A stretch of 47,030 nt of DNA from Flavobacteriales bacterium (GTDB lineage Bacteria > Bacteroidota > Bacteroidia > Flavobacteriales_E > Vicingaceae). The position numbers were made by a program, and so were the translations under genes. The notes below the pieces were generated by a model that saw only the letters and a list, made by a program, of their open reading frames with translations, was not told the DNA's origin and searched no databases. Of this stretch, positions 1 through 7,926 are shown piece by piece. The stretch covers positions 1 through 47,030 of the forward strand of contig JABTUP010000025.1 in NCBI GenBank assembly GCA_015075325.1, written 5' to 3'. Position 1 is the stretch's first letter; each line of letters opens with the position of its first letter.

Positions 1-1
1 C

Positions 2-3000
2 AACTCCGTTTATTTAACACCTGCTGCTGGTGATAACTGGGGTTCTCAAACTGTGAATGTTGATGGTACAACCATTACTGGTGATGGGGTGGTTACTCCT
101 CTTTCAGGTTTTGATGGTCAATACTCTAGCTTAACAGGTGCTCCAACTAATGTTTCTACTTTTACTAATGATGCTGGTTATATTACTAATCCTGATGATG
201 CCGATGCAGATGCTACCAATGAGTTACAAAATTTATCACTAAGTGGAACTGATTTAACTATTTCTGGAGGAAATACAGTAGACTTAAGTGGATTAACCGG
301 AACTACTTATACAGCAGGAACAGGTATAGATATTACAGGGAATATTATATCTAACACTGGCGATTTAGATAATGATCCTAATAACGAATTAGAGTTGCCA
401 ATGATTGGAAACACTAATGGAGACGTGTTAGTTTGGAATGGTTCAAATTGGGTGGCTGGTACTGACCAAACTGCCGATGGTGATACAGACCCTAATAACG
501 AGTTAGAGTTGCCAACTTCAGCAACTACAGGGGAAGTATTGATGTGGAATGGTTCAAATTGGGCCGCTGGAACCGATCAAACTGCTGATGGTGATACTGA
601 TGCAACAAACGAATTAGAGTTACCTATGATAGGAAATACGTTAGGAGATGTATTGGTGTGGAATGGTACAAACTGGGTAAATCAAGCACCAACTGTAGGG
701 TCAGATAATCAAGATTTAGATTTATCAGGGAACACATTATCATTAACAAATGATGCTACTCCTGTTGATTTATCTCCTTATTTAGATAACACAGATAACC
801 AAACATTAACAGCCACTCCATCTCCTGGCTCAATACTTTTAGACATCTCCGGGGGCAATTCTGTTGTTTTAGGGATTGATGATGCTGATGCTAACCCAAC
901 AAATGAGTTAATTACCAGTTTTGGTTTAAATGGAACTGCTGATAGTTTAGTTATTACTGAAGCTGGTAACAATTGGGCGGTTCCTTTATCAAGTTTATCT
1001 GCTTCGGCTAACGCATGGTCATTAACAGGTAATGCTGGTACAGGAGTTACCAATTTTATCGGAACAACAGATGCTCAAGATTTAAGATTTAGAACCAACA
1101 ACACAGAAAAAATGGTTATCACTCAATCTGGAAATGTTGGTATGGGAGTGGCTGCTCCATTAGCACATCTTCATATCTCAAGAGACGGTAATGCTGTGGC
1201 TGGAATTATGAGTGCAGGTGGTTATGGTGAATTAACATTGCTCCGTTCAAACGGAACAAAAGCCTCCCCATCTCATGTTTTAACAAATGATCAAATTGGA
1301 ACATTAGATTTTGTTGGATACAATTCTGTTCAAGGTTGGACTGGAGGTCTGGCAGCAAGTATTGAAGTTTTTGCAACCGAAGATTATAGTGCATCTGGGT
1401 TTAAAGGCTCAAAAATGGCATTTAATGTTTCTCAAAATGGAGGAGCAGGAACTCTGCAAGCAATGACGATAGACAATTTTGGCAGAATAGGTATTGGAGT
1501 TACTTCACCGCTACAATTAGTAGATATTGAAGGTGGTGAAAATTCAGGAATTGATTTAACTACAGGGGCTATTAAATTAAGGTCTTCTGTAAACTCTATA
1601 GCTGGAGCTCAATTTGGTACCGTTTCATCACATTCTTTAGATTTTATCACTTCAAACAATAGCAGAATTAGAATTGCTTCTTCTGGCGAAGTTGGAGTTG
1701 GAACAACAAGCCCAACTGCAGTTTTACATTTAGAAGGTTCATTGCGATTAAATAATCTGTCAGGTAATGCACCAATAGCAGGATATATTTTAACTTCAAT
1801 GGATGCTCAAGGAAATGCAGAATGGACTGACCCTTCATTATTAACCATTTCAAGCCCTTGGACAAAAACAAGCAATTATGTTTACCCAACAACACTATCC
1901 GATAGTATTGGTATTGGAACTAACTCTCCTGCTCAAAAATTACATGTGGCTGATGGTCAAATTTTAAACAATTGGTCAAATCCAAATGGAGATGCAAACC
2001 TAGTTATACGTAATTGGAATAGTGGTTCTGGACCTGGCTATAACACTGGAACTTTAGGGCAAGTAACCATTGCAACATCTGATGCTGCAGAAAACAAATA
2101 TGCTATTCAAGGATATTCAGGTGGTGATGGTGGAAGCAAATACGGTTTTTATGGAAGTGCTACTGGAACTGGGGGGCAAAATTATGGAGGATATTTTAGT
2201 GCATTACAAGGAACAAACAATACTGGTGTATCTAGTATTGCTTATGCTGATTTTACATCAAATTCTAACGCTTATGGTTTATACACAACAGCACAAGGAG
2301 ATGGGGCAGGCACAACCTATGGTATTTACGCACAAAATGCTTCAACAGTAACTGGTAACACTTATGCTGGTTATTTCCAAAACTTAAATTCAACAGGAAG
2401 CACCATTTATGGTGTTAGAACCGACGTAACAGGGAATTTAGGTATTGGAGAAAAATATGGAATCAATTCATCAGTAACCGGTTCTGCTCTTCGTAATTAT
2501 GCTGGATATTTTAGTGCTTCAGGAGCTACTAACAACTGGGCAGGATACTTTGCACAAGGAAATGTATTTATACAAAATCAATTAAATGTTGGAACAACAA
2601 CTGCTGGAACAAATGTTAATGTATCATCTGCAGCTACTGGAGGAACAGGCTTGCAAATGGAAAACACTAGTGCTGGAGGTAAAAGATATCGAATAATATC
2701 AACAGGAAGCGGATCAGTTGGTGGTGCTGGATTATTCCAAATTTACGATTTTGATAACAGTGCTGCAAGATTAACAATAAATGGAAGTGGTAATGTTGGT
2801 ATTGGAACAACTACTCCTGGTATGATAGCTGGTGCTACCAATTATATAACAATATCAAGTACAGGTCCTTATGCTGCAGGAAGTATAGCTGCGATAGAAT
2901 TGAAAGGGAATACAAATGCAGCAAATTCAGTTGCTGCACGATTAGATTTTCTGAATGGATTAGGAACTAATAATACTGCTAGAATTGAAGTGACAACTTC

Positions 3001-3487
3001 TGGGGTCTCTGTCGGAGAAGGAAGAATGCTATTTTATACGAATGGAGGTAGTCTAACTGAAAAAATGAGAATAGATGAAGATGGTAATGTTGGTATTGGA
3101 ACTACTGCGCCAACAGCATTACTAAGTGTAAATGGTACTGCTAATAAACCAGGTGGAGGTTCATGGGCTGTTTTTAGTGATGCCCGATCCAAAGAAAATG
3201 TTATAGATTACAAAAAAGGATTAAACGAATTATTAAAATTAAGACCAGTTAGTTTTAATTATAAAAGTGAATTTAATTGGGGAAACAAAACTTATGTAGG
3301 TTTAATTGCTCAAGAAGTTGAAAAAGTTGTTCCAACTATGGTAGAAGAAAAAGAAATTAATGGAATTAAAGATTTTAAAGAAGTTGACCCTAATGAAATT
3401 AATTATATGTTAATTAATGCAATAAAAGAACAACAGAAAATGATAGATGATTTGAAAAAAGAAGTGGAATTATTAAAAAATAAATAA
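2..3487 (+). CDS. Tail-fibre-like surface protein with C-terminal S74 chaperone domain (5' partial)
   Basis: The reading frame is open from base 2, so the start lies outside the window; the first internal start-like codon (GTG at 53) is not the real start. At least 1161 residues are visible. They are rich in Gly, Thr and Asn, with repeated GNVGIGTTTP-type turns typical of trimeric beta-helical fibres. Three tandem ~38-residue repeats (NELELP...GDVLVWNGSNW) lie near the visible start. The last ~110 residues match an intramolecular chaperone/peptidase S74 domain: SDARSKENV (the conserved SDxRxKxxI-type motif), then GLIAQEVEKVVP and a coiled-coil tail. In phages this domain trimerises the fibre and then cleaves itself off; in Bacteroidota it is common on predicted exported adhesins, which I infer here. 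The TAA stop overlaps the ATG of the next gene (TAATG), suggesting translational coupling. Confidence 0.85.
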   Translation, partial: NSVYLTPAAGDNWGSQTVNVDGTTITGDGVVTPLSGFDGQYSSLTGAPTNVSTFTNDAGYITNPDDADADATNELQNLSLSGTDLTISGGNTVDLSGLTGTTYTAGTGIDITGNIISNTGDLDNDPNNELELPMIGNTNGDVLVWNGSNWVAGTDQTADGDTDPNNELELPTSATTGEVLMWNGSNWAAGTDQTADGDTDATNELELPMIGNTLGDVLVWNGTNWVNQAPTVGSDNQDLDLSGNTLSLTNDATPVDLSPYLDNTDNQTLTATPSPGSILLDISGGNSVVLGIDDADANPTNELITSFGLNGTADSLVITEAGNNWAVPLSSLSASANAWSLTGNAGTGVTNFIGTTDAQDLRFRTNNTEKMVITQSGNVGMGVAAPLAHLHISRDGNAVAGIMSAGGYGELTLLRSNGTKASPSHVLTNDQIGTLDFVGYNSVQGWTGGLAASIEVFATEDYSASGFKGSKMAFNVSQNGGAGTLQAMTIDNFGRIGIGVTSPLQLVDIEGGENSGIDLTTGAIKLRSSVNSIAGAQFGTVSSHSLDFITSNNSRIRIASSGEVGVGTTSPTAVLHLEGSLRLNNLSGNAPIAGYILTSMDAQGNAEWTDPSLLTISSPWTKTSNYVYPTTLSDSIGIGTNSPAQKLHVADGQILNNWSNPNGDANLVIRNWNSGSGPGYNTGTLGQVTIATSDAAENKYAIQGYSGGDGGSKYGFYGSATGTGGQNYGGYFSALQGTNNTGVSSIAYADFTSNSNAYGLYTTAQGDGAGTTYGIYAQNASTVTGNTYAGYFQNLNSTGSTIYGVRTDVTGNLGIGEKYGINSSVTGSALRNYAGYFSASGATNNWAGYFAQGNVFIQNQLNVGTTTAGTNVNVSSAATGGTGLQMENTSAGGKRYRIISTGSGSVGGAGLFQIYDFDNSAARLTINGSGNVGIGTTTPGMIAGATNYITISSTGPYAAGSIAAIELKGNTNAANSVAARLDFLNGLGTNNTARIEVTTSGVSVGEGRMLFYTNGGSLTEKMRIDEDGNVGIGTTAPTALLSVNGTANKPGGGSWAVFSDARSKENVIDYKKGLNELLKLRPVSFNYKSEFNWGNKTYVGLIAQEVEKVVPTMVEEKEINGIKDFKEVDPNEINYMLINAIKEQQKMIDDLKKEVELLKNK
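374..709 (+). repeat. Three tandem ~111-114-bp coding repeats
   Basis: Units start at about 374, 488 and 599, inside the fibre gene. Each encodes a D-x-x-NELELP block followed by GD/EVLxWNGxNW and a DQTADGDTD linker. A single related unit (NEIELP...GDVLTWDGSNW) occurs in the leucine-rich-repeat gene at 4125-5558, so the module is shared between neighbouring surface proteins. Confidence 0.85.
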
Positions 3488-3963
3488 TGAAAAAAATACT
3501 CTACATACTATTGTTAACCACTTTTGGTGCCAATGCCCAAAGCATAAGCAACCAAGTGGTATCGAGCTACGGGCTAAGTGCAGTAAATGGCACAGCCCAA
3601 ACAGATGTAACCATTGGCGAGCCGGTTACCGCAACAGTTAGCGATGGAAACAATACACTAACACAAGGTTTTCATCAAACCAAATTAATAATTACCACTA
3701 TTAGCGAAAACGAAAAAACAAACAATTACCAATTTTATCCCAATCCAGTAAATGAGGTATTAAACTTTAATTTTACCAATTCCAACAACGAGCCTGTTGG
3801 TTTGCAATTGTTTGATATAAATGGAAAAATATTATACAACAAACAAAACATTACAACCAACGAACAACTCTCGTTTAGCGACAAAGCTAACGGACAATAC
3901 ATTTTAAAAGTGATAGATAAAAACAACAAAGAAATAAAAACAGTTAAAATAATTAAAAACTAA
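3487..3963 (+). CDS. Small secreted protein with T9SS type A sorting domain
   Basis: This 158-residue protein has an N-terminal signal peptide (MKKILYILLLTTFGANAQ). A short domain with the VVSSYGLS...IGEPVTATV...LTQGFHQ pattern follows, and residues ~80-158 look like a type A C-terminal sorting domain (YPNPVNEVLNF, LFDINGKILY, NGQYILKV, KIIKN). Such domains direct export through the type IX secretion system. The ATG overlaps the stop of the fibre gene by one base, so the two are probably translated together. The N-terminal half is clearly related to the protein starting at 6231 (GEAVVQT...LTQGFQQ). The specific function is unknown; it could be a partner or anchor of the upstream fibre. Confidence 0.8.
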   Translation: MKKILYILLLTTFGANAQSISNQVVSSYGLSAVNGTAQTDVTIGEPVTATVSDGNNTLTQGFHQTKLIITTISENEKTNNYQFYPNPVNEVLNFNFTNSNNEPVGLQLFDINGKILYNKQNITTNEQLSFSDKANGQYILKVIDKNNKEIKTVKIIKN

Positions 3964-4105
3964 TGTCATTCTGAACAAAAATTTGTTTTTGCTTTAGCGA
4001 AACAACAAATTGCAGTGAAGAATCTTTATAACCAGAACCAAAAAGATTCATCATTTCAATTGGTACTAAAAACAAGTTTTTAACCAATTATTATTCTGAA
4101 TGACA
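3964..4105. repeat. Palindromic three-hairpin intergenic element (REP/MITE-like)
   Basis: Terminal inverted repeats TGTCATTCTGAA (3964-3975) and TTCTGAATGACA (4094-4105) pair with one mismatch. Between them are three internal hairpins: AATTTGTT/AACAAATT (3980-3987 with 4004-4011), AGAATCTT/AAGATTC (around 4019-4026 with 4042-4049) and AATTGGT/ACCAATT (4058-4064 with 4083-4089). The layout is a closed stem with three arms, like a cloverleaf. It fills the gap between two surface-protein genes. No transposase is present; mobilisation in trans by a REP-associated (RAYT-type) transposase is an inference. Confidence 0.75.
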
Positions 4106-4124
4106 AAAAAGAAAAGAAATAAAA

Positions 4125-5558
4125 ATGAAAAAACTAATTACAACAGCCCTCTTAAGTTTACTGTGCATTATTGCATTGGCTCAAGCTCCGCATAGTTTTG
4201 AATACCAAGCAGTAGTTCGCGATGCAAGCGGTAACATTTTAGTAAGCCAAGCAGTAGGCATACAAATTACCTTAAAACAAGGTAGTCCATCTAGTACAAG
4301 CACTTATCAGGAAACCTTTAGCACAACCACCAACTTGTACGGGTTAGTAAACTTACAAATTGGTACAGGCACAACAGGTGATGATTTTACCACCATTGAT
4401 TGGGCAAACGGACCTTATTTTATTGAAGTAGCCTTAGATGCAACTGGCGGGACAAGTTATTCGGTTATGGGTACAAGTCAATTGTTAAGTGTACCTTATG
4501 CGTTACATGCTAAAACAGTGGAAATTGACAATGTTGATGATGCTGATAATGACCCAACTAACGAAATTGAATTGCCTTCAACTGCTAATGTTGGTGATGT
4601 TTTAACTTGGGATGGTTCTAATTGGATTTCAAGTCCAAAAAGTGGAGGAAAAACATATCTGATTTTATCAGGCGACATTACTGACTCTGAAGCTGCAATT
4701 AAAATTTCTGAAGAACTAGGTTCAAATACACAATTTATCTACATTGAAAATACAACAAATTTAACTACAGTAGATTTAAGTCAAGTAAGCGAATTGGTTG
4801 GCTTAAAAATAATGGATAACTCAAGCCTTGCATCAGTTAATTTTAGTGGATTAGAAACAGTTTTCTCAGACAATATGATTATTAACAACGCTAATTTAAA
4901 CACACTTTATTTCACTTCTTTAAAAAACACAAACAATTTAGTTTTTACAGACAATCCTTTAATAACTTCTTTAAACTTATCAAATTTAGAGATTATTAAA
5001 TATGGAATTCAATTTGATAGATGCTCGGGTTTAACATCTATTGATTTAAGTAACTTAAAAAAAACAAATCAAATAACATTTAGTTCAACCTCTTTAACTT
5101 CTTTAAATTTTCCAAGTTTAGAATCAACAGGATTTACAGTTAATACAAGTATCAATATCTCTGGAAATACAAATTTAAATTCAATAACATTTTCGCCAAA
5201 TGCTGCTAATATTGGATTCTCTATTAATACTATTAGTATTACTGGCAACACATCCCTTACCACAATATATTTACCTTTTTACGAAGTATTTATGTGTTAT
5301 TTAAATAACAATTCTGTATCTTCAATTACTCATTCTAATTTATTTATAACAAATGGAGGAGAATATAATATTACTATGAATAAATTAACTTCATCATCAG
5401 TTAATTATATACTAAACCATTTTGTTGGTATAGTTCCTACTCAAGTTTCTGTTAATTATTTTTTAGAAAGTCAAACTCCTCCAGCACCTCCTACTGGGCA
5501 AGGGTTAGTAGATAAAAACACGTTAATTAGTAATGGTAATAATGTAATGACTGATTAA
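4125..5558 (+). CDS. Secreted leucine-rich-repeat surface protein
   Basis: This 477-residue protein starts with a signal peptide (MKKLITTALLSLLCIIALAQ). Residues ~21-130 form a domain with the FEYQAVVRD...GLVNLQIGTG...LSVPYALHA pattern that commonly heads Bacteroidota fibre-like proteins. A linker (DADNDPTNEIELP, then GDVLTWDGSNW) matches the repeats of the upstream fibre gene. From ~190 to ~440 there are irregular leucine-rich repeats with a ladder of L-x-x-hydrophobic strands (LTTVDLSQ, LASVNFSG, ITSLNLSN, LTSIDLSN), resembling BspA- or receptor-L-type solenoids. No clear T9SS sorting domain is present at the C terminus. Location at the cell surface and a role in adhesion are inferences. 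Confidence 0.75.
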   Translation: MKKLITTALLSLLCIIALAQAPHSFEYQAVVRDASGNILVSQAVGIQITLKQGSPSSTSTYQETFSTTTNLYGLVNLQIGTGTTGDDFTTIDWANGPYFIEVALDATGGTSYSVMGTSQLLSVPYALHAKTVEIDNVDDADNDPTNEIELPSTANVGDVLTWDGSNWISSPKSGGKTYLILSGDITDSEAAIKISEELGSNTQFIYIENTTNLTTVDLSQVSELVGLKIMDNSSLASVNFSGLETVFSDNMIINNANLNTLYFTSLKNTNNLVFTDNPLITSLNLSNLEIIKYGIQFDRCSGLTSIDLSNLKKTNQITFSSTSLTSLNFPSLESTGFTVNTSINISGNTNLNSITFSPNAANIGFSINTISITGNTSLTTIYLPFYEVFMCYLNNNSVSSITHSNLFITNGGEYNITMNKLTSSSVNYILNHFVGIVPTQVSVNYFLESQTPPAPPTGQGLVDKNTLISNGNNVMTD

Positions 5559-5576
5559 AAAAAGAAAAATAAATAA

Positions 5577-5651
5577 ATGAAAAAACTACTATACATCTTC
5601 CTATTTATTTCCCCCAGCTATCGCGAGTTTAGCTCCGAAGTTTCGGAGTAA
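5577..5651 (+). pseudogene. Truncated 5' end of a T9SS cargo gene (signal peptide only)
   Basis: An ATG at 5577 opens MKKLLYIFLFIS, which is then diverted into the hairpin sequence and reaches TAA at 5649-5651 after 24 codons. Bases 5577-5611 match the first 35 bases of the intact gene at 6231 with one mismatch. This looks like the left remnant of that gene, separated from the intact copy by the ORF6N cassette. An alternative is the decayed start of a separate paralogue, since the small gene at 3487 begins in a similar way. Confidence 0.7.
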
Positions 5652-5657
5652 CTCGTG
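5622..5657. repeat. Palindromic hairpin at the left edge of the ORF6N insert
   Basis: The inner arms CTCCGAA (5633-5639) and TTCGGAG (5642-5648) pair perfectly. The outer arms CGCGAGTT (5622-5629) and AACTCGTG (5650-5657) pair except for one position. The hairpin starts about where similarity to the 6231 gene ends, so it plausibly marks the insertion boundary. Confidence 0.7.
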
Positions 5658-5679
5658 AGAATAAAAAACAAAAGAAAAA

Positions 5680-6231
5680 ATGAACGCTATTATAAAATTT
5701 GAACATATCGAAAATAAAATTATTACCCTAAGAGGGTTGCAGGTTATTTTAGATAGCGACGTTGCATCATTGTATGGCGTTCAGACAAAAGAAATAAATC
5801 AAGCAGTAAAAAATAATCCCGATAAATTTCCTAAAGGATACATTTTAGTGCTTACAAAAGCAGAAAAAACTGAACTGGTCAAAAATTTTGACCGGTTTAA
5901 CCCGCTAAAACATTCAAGCAATGCCCCTAAAGCTTTTACCGAAAAAGGTTTGTATATGTTAGCTACCATACTAAAAAGTGAACAAGCAACACAAACTACT
6001 TTATCAATAATTGAAACTTTTGCTAGTTTAAAAAATATTTCGAGAACCATAAACGAATTATCTAAAACCAATAACGAAAACAAGAAACAACAGCTTCTTA
6101 AAAAGAGTGGAGAAATGATTGCTGAAATTTTCGATAATGACTTAGCAAATAATGAAAGTGAAACATCAATTGAAATAAATTTTGCTGTTCTAAAATTTAA
6201 ACATACCATTAAAAAGAAAAAAGATAGCTAA
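5680..6231 (+). CDS. ORF6N domain DNA-binding protein
   Basis: This is a 183-residue protein. The N-terminal ~90 residues carry the ORF6N pattern: IENKIITLRGLQVILDSDVA, then LYGVQTKEINQAVKNN, FPKGYILVLT and FTEKGLYMLATIL. ORF6N (related to KilA-N) is a domain of phage and mobile-element proteins with predicted DNA binding. The C-terminal half is helical, charged and ends KKKKDS. The TAA stop overlaps the ATG of the T9SS gene at 6231 (TAATG). With the hairpin and the flanking 35-bp direct repeat, it appears to be cargo of a small insertion in a surface-protein operon. It may act as a regulator; no partner gene is visible. Confidence 0.85.
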   Translation: MNAIIKFEHIENKIITLRGLQVILDSDVASLYGVQTKEINQAVKNNPDKFPKGYILVLTKAEKTELVKNFDRFNPLKHSSNAPKAFTEKGLYMLATILKSEQATQTTLSIIETFASLKNISRTINELSKTNNENKKQQLLKKSGEMIAEIFDNDLANNESETSIEINFAVLKFKHTIKKKKDS

Positions 6232-6265
6232 TGAAAAAACTACTATACATCTTCCTATTCATTTC
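6231..6265 (+). repeat. Right copy of the 35-bp direct repeat flanking the ORF6N insert
   Basis: These bases repeat 5577-5611 with a single C/T difference. They encode the first residues of the signal peptide of the intact gene. The pair brackets the hairpin and the ORF6N gene. Confidence 0.85.
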
Positions 6266-6962
6266 GCTTGGAGCAAATGCCCAGGTGGTGTTGGAGCGTC
6301 AAGTAATTGGCAGCACTGGGGGCTATGTGGTAGGTAGTAGCATGTCGTTATCCTCTACTGTTGGCGAGGCGGTTGTACAAACCTTGTTTTCGGTAAACAA
6401 AATTTTAACACAGGGTTTTCAGCAACCCTCTTTGGTTGTCGATTCTGTGGTGAGTTACGAAGTAATTAACGAAAGCTGTAGAGGAGCAGAAAATGGTTCT
6501 ATTTTCGTTAACAATGTATTGGGCTGTGCTGGTCCTTACACGTTGTTTGTTCGCTTGGCTGCTGATACCACTATTTCGTTCGACGAATCAAAACTAAAAG
6601 CAGGCGTATATTTGGTTCGTATTGTGGGTGCTTCGGGTTGTTTTTATGAGCAATTAATTACTGTTGGAATTGACAACGACGAAGAATGTAAACTTAAGTT
6701 TTACTCGGGTTTAACCCCAAATGGCGATGGCGACAACGATGTTTGGTATGTTGATAATATCGAAAATTTCCCTATTAACAATGTTAAAATATTTAACCGT
6801 TGGGGCGATTTGGTTTGGGAACAAGAAAACTATTCGAACGAAGAAGACAAAATTTGGAAAGGAACAAACAAAAACGGTAAAGATTTACCTGATGGAACCT
6901 ATTTTTATATAGCAGATGTTGCTGGAACTTTTTATAAAGGCTGGGTAGAAATTACCAGATAA
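6231..6962 (+). CDS. Gliding-motility-associated protein with T9SS type B sorting domain
   Basis: This 243-residue protein has a signal peptide (MKKLLYIFLFISLGANAQ) and a domain similar to the small protein at 3487 (STVGEAVVQT...LTQGFQQ). A short beta-rich segment contains CRGAENGSIFV. Residues ~155-243 form the type B (CHU_C) sorting domain: LTPNGDGDNDVW, VKIFNRWGDLVWE, LPDGTYFYIADV and a GWVEITR end. Type B substrates are exported by the type IX system and usually need a PorP/SprF-type partner, and such a gene is directly downstream. Its start is translationally coupled to the ORF6N gene, an arrangement probably created by the insertion. Confidence 0.88.
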   Translation: MKKLLYIFLFISLGANAQVVLERQVIGSTGGYVVGSSMSLSSTVGEAVVQTLFSVNKILTQGFQQPSLVVDSVVSYEVINESCRGAENGSIFVNNVLGCAGPYTLFVRLAADTTISFDESKLKAGVYLVRIVGASGCFYEQLITVGIDNDEECKLKFYSGLTPNGDGDNDVWYVDNIENFPINNVKIFNRWGDLVWEQENYSNEEDKIWKGTNKNGKDLPDGTYFYIADVAGTFYKGWVEITR

Positions 6963-6997
6963 TGAAGAGTTCAGAATTTAGAATGAAGAATTAAAAA

Positions 6998-7921
6998 ATG
7001 AAAAAAATACTATTAATACTAACATTGCTAACTGCATTAGAAGGTTTTGCTCAACAAGACCCTCAATACAGTTTGTATATGTTTAATCCGCTTGGTGTAA
7101 ATCCGGGCTACGCTGGTAGTCGTGAAGCGTTGAGCGGAGTTTTAGTTCATCGCAGCCAGTGGGTTGGTTTAGAAGGAGCTCCCGTTACACAAGCTTTTTC
7201 GGTAAACAGCCCTCTAAAAATTAGAAGCATGGGAGTTGGTTTAAATGTTACCAACGATAAAATTGGTCCAAAAAACATTATTACAGCAACAGCTGTTTAT
7301 GCTTATCGAATTAAGGTTGGAGCAGGAAAATTAGCTTTTGGATTACGAGGAGGAATTCAAAATTACAACTACAACTGGAGTATGATTGAATACAAAGACA
7401 AAGAAGACCAAATACCCAACACAGCAGTAGGTAGTTTTGTAATACCCACTTTTGATTTTGGATTGTATTACAATACCAACACTTTTTACGCAGGAATTGC
7501 CTTAGAACACCTAAACGAAGCTCAATTTAGCTTTACTAAAGCTATGGTAGAAACCAATAACGGAGCACAAGTTTATTCGCACGTAACCGGTACCATTGGT
7601 AAAGCATTTGTAATAAACAACGAGTTGGTTTTAAAAACATCTGCATTAATTCGTTCCGATAGACAGGGCAATGGAAACATTGATGTTAACGGTAGTATTC
7701 TAATTAATAGAACACTCCAATTTGGTTTAACCTTGAATACCAGAAAAAGTATTATTATCTTGGCAGAATATAATATTAGCAAAGTTTTAAGAATAGGTTA
7801 TGCTTACGACCACAATTACAGCGATTTAACAAAAACTACAGGAAGTGGTTCGCACGAAATTTTTGTAGGATATGATTTTAACCTTTCTAAAACAAGAGTA
7901 ACTTCGCCTCGATATTTTTAA
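6998..7921 (+). CDS. PorP/SprF family type IX secretion membrane protein
   Basis: This 307-residue outer-membrane protein has a signal peptide ending GFAQQ and the family's opening pattern (DPQYSLYMFNPLGVNPGYAGSR). HRSQWVGLEGAPVTQAFSVN follows, then alternating beta strands to an aromatic-rich C terminus (SHEIFVGYDF). PorP/SprF proteins are beta-barrel-like partners of type IX secretion, and SprF-like members are tied to export of type B cargo. The gene sits 35 bp after a type B cargo gene and 5 bp before a PorE-like gene, a classic Bacteroidota arrangement. Its most likely job is delivery or anchoring of the upstream protein rather than a duty as the core PorP. Confidence 0.9.
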   Translation: MKKILLILTLLTALEGFAQQDPQYSLYMFNPLGVNPGYAGSREALSGVLVHRSQWVGLEGAPVTQAFSVNSPLKIRSMGVGLNVTNDKIGPKNIITATAVYAYRIKVGAGKLAFGLRGGIQNYNYNWSMIEYKDKEDQIPNTAVGSFVIPTFDFGLYYNTNTFYAGIALEHLNEAQFSFTKAMVETNNGAQVYSHVTGTIGKAFVINNELVLKTSALIRSDRQGNGNIDVNGSILINRTLQFGLTLNTRKSIIILAEYNISKVLRIGYAYDHNYSDLTKTTGSGSHEIFVGYDFNLSKTRVTSPRYF

Positions 7922-7926
7922 AAAGC

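Noticed and set aside
2..6231. Prophage, because of the tail-fibre S74 domain and the ORF6N gene
   Set aside because: No phage structural, packaging, lysis or integrase genes are present. Neighbours carry type IX sorting domains, and S74 and ORF6N domains are common outside phages in Bacteroidota.
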